Shown: positions 59,676-64,000 of the stretch, in pieces
How the letters are laid out: each line of letters opens with the position of its first letter
How positions within the stretch are numbered: the first letter of the stretch is position 1
Assembly: GCA_003313425.1 (NCBI GenBank)
Contig: NHZP01000002.1
Coordinates: 372,001 to 436,000, forward strand
DNA: 64,000 bases
Direction of reading: 5' to 3'
DNA from: Pseudopyrenochaeta lycopersici
Lineage: Eukaryota > Ascomycota > Dothideomycetes > Pleosporales > Pseudopyrenochaetaceae
The notes under the pieces: generated by a model
What the model was told of the DNA's origin: nothing
Database searches by the model: none
Seen by the model: only the letters and a program-made list of their open reading frames with translations
Translations under genes and position numbers: made by a program

Positions 59676-60468
59676 ATGACTGACAAAATTACACCTTTCA
59701 ACCCAAATATTCCTAAAGAAGAAGCAGATAGACTGTTTCGAATACTCGCAGATACGCGACTTCCTCAGATTCCTGTTGTACCTGACGCTGGTGACGATTA
59801 TGGTACTTCTTTCCTTACCCTTATTCGCTCCTTCCACTATTTCCCTCTACAATAATCCTAGCCGAGCAAACATTCTAAGTTCTCACTGGACCTTCATTGG
59901 AATGGATCAACAAACTGTACAATCATTGGACACAAAAGTTCTCCTGGGACAAGGCACAGAGACAAATCTTCGGAATGGCATCACTTCACCACGTCGATTG
60001 AGGATATGAAAGTTCACTTTCTCCATGAAAAGGCGAGGATACGACAAGAAGAGGCAGTTCCGTTGCTGCTTGTGTATGGATGGCGTGGAACGTTCTTTGA
60101 ATTCTAGAACGTTATGCCACATATCGTACGCCATCAGCATGCGCACACGGCTGTAGACTATTGGAACGGCATTCAACGACAATCCACGACAATCCAGTCG
60201 GTATAATGATGTTCATAAGTGAAAAGTACAATGAACTTGCAGATCCTAATCTTGGTACTGCGACGCTCGACAAGGATGCTTTAACCATGATGTTTGTACG
60301 ACATCGAGCTTGTACTTCTTCCCGCCTCCTAGCATTATGACGAGCATGCTGTGCTACTACAACAACGTTCGCCACGAGAATCTGATTCGTGTACCGCTGG
60401 GGTTGAGCACGTTCCCATACGACGCATTTCCGGGACCGAGGGGTGACATGCAGGAGTTCTTTGGGTAG
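59676..60468 (+). pseudogene. Epoxide hydrolase pseudogene (microsomal-type, EHN domain)
   Basis: The N-terminus from the ATG at 59676 reads ITPFNPNIPKEEADRLFRIL and ADTRLPQIPVVPDAGDDYG, a clear epoxide-hydrolase N-terminal domain. The next exon should begin PSLEWINKLYNHWTQKFSWD, and this is present. Its expected splice acceptor is not AG (the sequence is CTGGAC), and a one-base frameshift follows near 59970. The chain then resumes as EWHHFTTSIEDMKVHFLHEK and VPLLLVYGWRGTFFEF before a TAG. The segment that should hold the nucleophile Asp is missing. Sequence resumes only with DNPVGIMMFISEKYNELADP and the C-terminal block SMLCYYNNVRHENLIRVPLG. The gene is therefore broken by a lost splice site, frameshifts and an internal deletion. 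Confidence 0.85.
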
Positions 60469-61780
60469 TTTTCAAAGCGTAGTATGCTTATACATAATTA
60501 GGAACATGGGTTTACAAGTCCAAATAAAGGGATGTTGTCATAAAGCAAAATCTCTTGTGCGAATATCAGAGAAAAACTACAGTTACCCTAGACTGTCATC
60601 TACTAACGGTATGACAACATACACTCAGATGGCATGGTTCTTGCGATTGTCTGCAAAGAATCATGATACTGTAGATGTACAGGATAGTTTAGCATACCGT
60701 GGGATTGGCCGAGATTTTGTTACGCATTTCCAGAATATGTAGTCGTCTTGGGAATTGGCTCACAAGTTTGTGCGTTACAAGTGATCAGCGCTCGTACTGG
60801 CAAATTGCCGTGGAACACAATCTGTTGTAAGACATAAGTGTTGCGAGTGCACACGGGGCGTAGATAGTGTAAGGGATGAAGTGCTGAATGCAGCACCTTC
60901 CTTATTGAAACCAGAATGTATGACAGCATGTCGCCTGAAGGGGTCCGAGTCATTGGCTAGGAGCATGGCAAGCACACGTGTGTGGTGTTGCGAGATGCAA
61001 TGCAAGAGGCGGTCCCACCCAACTTGCTCGTTCTCCTTGCTTTGTCCACGTCGTAATTATGGAAGTTTTTGCTCAGTCTCGAGCTCTTCAATTTGCCATG
61101 TCAGTCCATTGCAACGGAAGCCCGGCTAGCAGCTTAGCTGGACGACGGCGTTGGCCATGTTCCTAGGTGGGCCCTCAAAGGGGGGAGCTGTCGCTTGGTG
61201 CGCTACTGGTAAAGCTTATTGACGCGTGGAACCATGACTTGGCCAGAATCACGGTTGCTGGAACTGTCGAGTACGGGGTGAGTCTGTGTGATGGGTGAAT
61301 ACGAAGAAATGCGTCGAGTCTCAGGGTTGGGAATGAGTGTTCTGCGTGCTGAGAGGAGACGACGTGGAAGACGAGACGGTCGACGACATGCTGCATCGAC
61401 GTTTAGGCGGGCGCGGGCCGGTCAAGTGAGCAGGCGTCACACAAGCGGCGCGTTGGCGCAATCTCCGACGTGCAGTTCAGTCTGGAGAAAGATGCAACGC
61501 ACCGCGACCCTGCCGATAGCGAGGCCCCTATTCCGCAGCAGACATCATTTCAAGGGCCCGCCGCTGATTGCATAGTGGTCGCATTCATGTTCGCTCTTTG
61601 ACTGCGCTTTCTGCCTGCGACTCCGCTGCCATTGTCAAGTGGCCCACGGTGAAGCTGCTGCTGCCGCACGGCAGTCGCAAGGAACCGCCTCGTTCACCCC
61701 TTCATTTCGCTTTGGAGCCGGGGGCCGCAATTCACTTCCGGGCCCAAACCTCATGACAGACAGCTGCGCCTCCCGCCGCC
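60469..61780. other. Spacer upstream of the TBC-domain gene
   Basis: About 1.3 kb. The left part continues the AT-rich decayed region. From about 61250 the composition becomes GC-richer toward the TBC gene, whose promoter and leader should lie here. No gene was recognised. Confidence 0.5.
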
Positions 61781-64000
61781 ATGAGAGATGACGCAGTGAG
61801 CCCGCCCAGGGATGCTGTGGCAGAGCCGTCGTCGACGTCGCAGGCGCAACCTCACCTCGCGGCCAGCAGCCCCCCCAGCAGCCCCTCCAACAGCCCCGCG
61901 TCGCGCGGCTGGCTCAGCAGCGTGCGCCGACCGCGGACGTCGCCAGGCCCCAAAGCCAGTGCGCTGAGGAGGCCGCTGGTGGTAGAGGACGACGACCGCA
62001 GGGACTCGGCCTTGGCGACCCTGCACAGCACCGCCAGCAACGGACCCTCGTCTCGCAGCAGCCTGCGCAGGACCCCGAGTCTTCCTGCCATTGTCATCCA
62101 GGATGAGCATGCGCCGGGCTCAAGCGGTTGCGCTGACCGCCATAGACAGCCCCCACACCACCACGGGCCCGACTTCGCCGGCATAGACACCTTCATCCCC
62201 ACCGGCAGCTTCGACGATCTGTCCTCGGACACGCAAATCTCCTTCTCCAAGAGGGGCAGCATGTTCCTGGGTGGCAAGAAGGCGAACAGGCGGAGCAAAC
62301 AACTCAACCTCGTGGCCGACAGCCCCTCTGCACCGAGCACCCCAACCACACAGCATGGCCAGCTGCACCCCGTCGCCCACCAGGACCTCTCCACGCCCGC
62401 TACCGCCCGCCTCTCGCCCAGATCGCCGTCACGCTTCTCGGCGCGCGGCAGGTCTACCAGCCTGCGAGTGCTGTCGACCGACGAAATGATGTTGTCGCGC
62501 AAAGTACGCGCCATGTACAAGCACGGCGATGAGGGCGCCGCCAACTGGGATACGCCAGCCGCAGAAACAAGCAGCATCCAGAACAGCTTTGTGGACAGTG
62601 GCAGCGCGGCGAACACCCCACCCACCCGCTCGTCCATGACTGTCGACGAAAATGAAGACTCCAGCTCCGTCATCAGCTCAAGACACGGCGGCGCCATATC
62701 CAGAGAGCCTACAGAAGCCGCCGGTGGACTGGAGGACTGGGCCAATCTCGAAGGCGGCGAGGTCGATCGATATGGTTTCATCATCCCTAAAAAGATGAAA
62801 TCGGGGGACTATGCCAACGGTGACGGTCTCGAACCCCCCGACGAACCTCGCATTCAACGTGTGACGACATCTTTGCAAGTTATTTCGGCAGAGCCTAGGC
62901 GACGGAGAATCGGCCGCAGTCTATCAAGGGCGCGATCATCGCGCTCAGTCGATCCTCGGTCAGGGTCGCCCCAACGGCGAGTCTCGCAAAAATCTGCAAA
63001 GCCGGCTAGGTCTGTATTCTCGACTCAAACCTCAGACACGCGAAGCACACAGACACCACTGCGACATGCCACCAACAGATTACCACACAACAGAGACCGA
63101 CGATTACGGGATGAAGCGAGCGACATGCTCAAGCTGCCGCCTGGTCTGGCTGAGGTTGCAGAACAGCAGGAAGGCGGCAGAGCAGCCCAGGCCATGAAGG
63201 CAAAGGAGATTCAGCGCGACGACAAATGGCGCAGAATGGCCAAAATAGTAAAGTCAGGCGCAGACAAAGGCGGCATGCTTTTCGAGTTTGACACCAAAGA
63301 CCCAAAGCTTGTCTCTCGCACCTGGAAGGGCATTCCGGATCGATGGCGGGCAACCGCATGGTATTCATTCCTTGCCGCAAGCGCCAAGGCAGACAAGGAC
63401 AGCCCCTCTGAAGAAGAACTGATCGAGAGCTTCTACGAGCTACAAGCAGAGAGTTCTGTCGAAGACGTGCAAATTGATGTCGATGTGCCGCGGACAATTA
63501 ACAGACACATCATGTTCCGACGGCGATACCGCGGAGGGTAAGATTTCAATATCTAGTCAAAGACTAACATTTCCTGTGCTGACAATGAACAGCCAACGGT
63601 TGTTGTTTCGTGTACTCCACGCCATGTCGCTCTACCTACCGGACACAGGCTACGTTCAAGGCATGGCCGCACTCGCAGCAACCCTGCTGTGCTACTACGA
63701 AGAAGATAGAGCATTCGTCATGTTGGTTCGTCTGTGGATGCTTCGAGGTCTGGAAAGGCTCTATGAGGCTGGCTTTGCTGGCCTGATGGACGCTCTAGAC
63801 GACTTTGAGCAGAATTGGCTTTGCGGAGGGGATGTGGCGAAGAAATTGGTAAGTCAAAACATCCAAATTGCGCCTGCACCCATTGTTGTTCTACCCACCG
63901 TCTTCGTGACCTGACTAATATTTTTTTTGTTTATCAAGACTGAGCTGGGCATTACCTCGACCGCATACGGCACCCGATGGTACCTGACTCTATTCAATTA
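61781..64000 (+). CDS. TBC-domain Rab GTPase-activating protein, cut by window end
   Basis: Predicted Rab GAP acting on vesicle traffic. Exons 61781-63537, 63593-63848 and 63939 onward fit in phase; about 690 residues are visible before the window ends. The first about 460 residues are a Ser/Pro/Arg-rich disordered region (SSPPSSPSNSPASR, RSLSRARSSRSVDPRSGSPQ). A charged helix (EIQRDDKWRRMAKIVKSG) then leads into the TBC domain. Its start is SRTWKGIPDRWRATAWYSFL. The catalytic arginine-finger motif follows as QIDVDVPRTINRH (IxxDxxR-like) and the glutamine-finger motif as GYVQGMAALAATLL (YxQ). The last exon reads TELGITSTAYGTRWYLTLFN. Which Rab it acts on cannot be told. The long N-terminal extension is usual in filamentous-fungal members. 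Confidence 0.9.

Overview
The window is nuclear DNA from a filamentous ascomycete (Pezizomycotina). Genes carry short introns of about 45-180 bp with GTAAGT-type donors and CTAAC/CTGAC-type branch points. They include fungal-only families (Zn2Cys6 and Clr5 regulators, a HET domain, a NACHT receptor, an Ayg1-type hydrolase). The gene set and its decayed accessory patches would fit a dothideomycete, probably Pleosporales, but that placement is an inference. I rebuilt the splice structures by hand from reading-frame phase and family conservation. No tRNA, rRNA or CRISPR was found. || Layout. 1-3 kb: a partial amino-acid/choline-type permease and a flavin amine oxidase, both on the minus strand, probably a small amine-uptake and oxidation pair. 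Two direct copies of a ~39-bp sequence flank the oxidase. 3-5.7 kb: a gene-poor spacer with a paired CACGTG site. 5.7-14.7 kb: an accessory block with a NACHT NLR-like receptor ending in C2H2 zinc fingers, a divergently transcribed SNF2/RING helicase of the Rad5/Rad16 type, and a frameshifted HET-domain pseudogene. This block is the best candidate here for a non-self recognition or defence locus. || 15-50.8 kb is mostly housekeeping. It holds a NASP-type histone chaperone and DNA polymerase epsilon subunit B, which share a promoter with an MCB (ACGCGT) site. It continues with a short-chain dehydrogenase, lysyl-tRNA synthetase, an Ayg1-like hydrolase, a hypothetical protein, hexokinase, a VOC/glyoxalase-fold protein, a C2HC plus Zn2Cys6 transcription factor, a HIRIP3-like histone-binding protein and trehalose-6-phosphate synthase. 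A Clr5-domain protein, a small membrane protein, Rqc2/NEMF, coatomer zeta and a mitochondrial helical-repeat protein complete it. || 50.8-61.8 kb is gene-poor: one small conserved-looking ORF, a GC-richer stretch without recognisable genes, then an AT-rich stretch with one unrecognised 261-aa ORF and a badly decayed epoxide hydrolase pseudogene. The window ends inside a TBC-domain Rab GAP gene. || Shared themes: S-phase and chromatin genes (NASP, Dpb2, HIRIP3-like), glucose and trehalose metabolism (hexokinase, Tps1), and translation and its quality control (LysRS, Rqc2). Apart from the divergent promoters these look like ordinary neighbours rather than a cluster.
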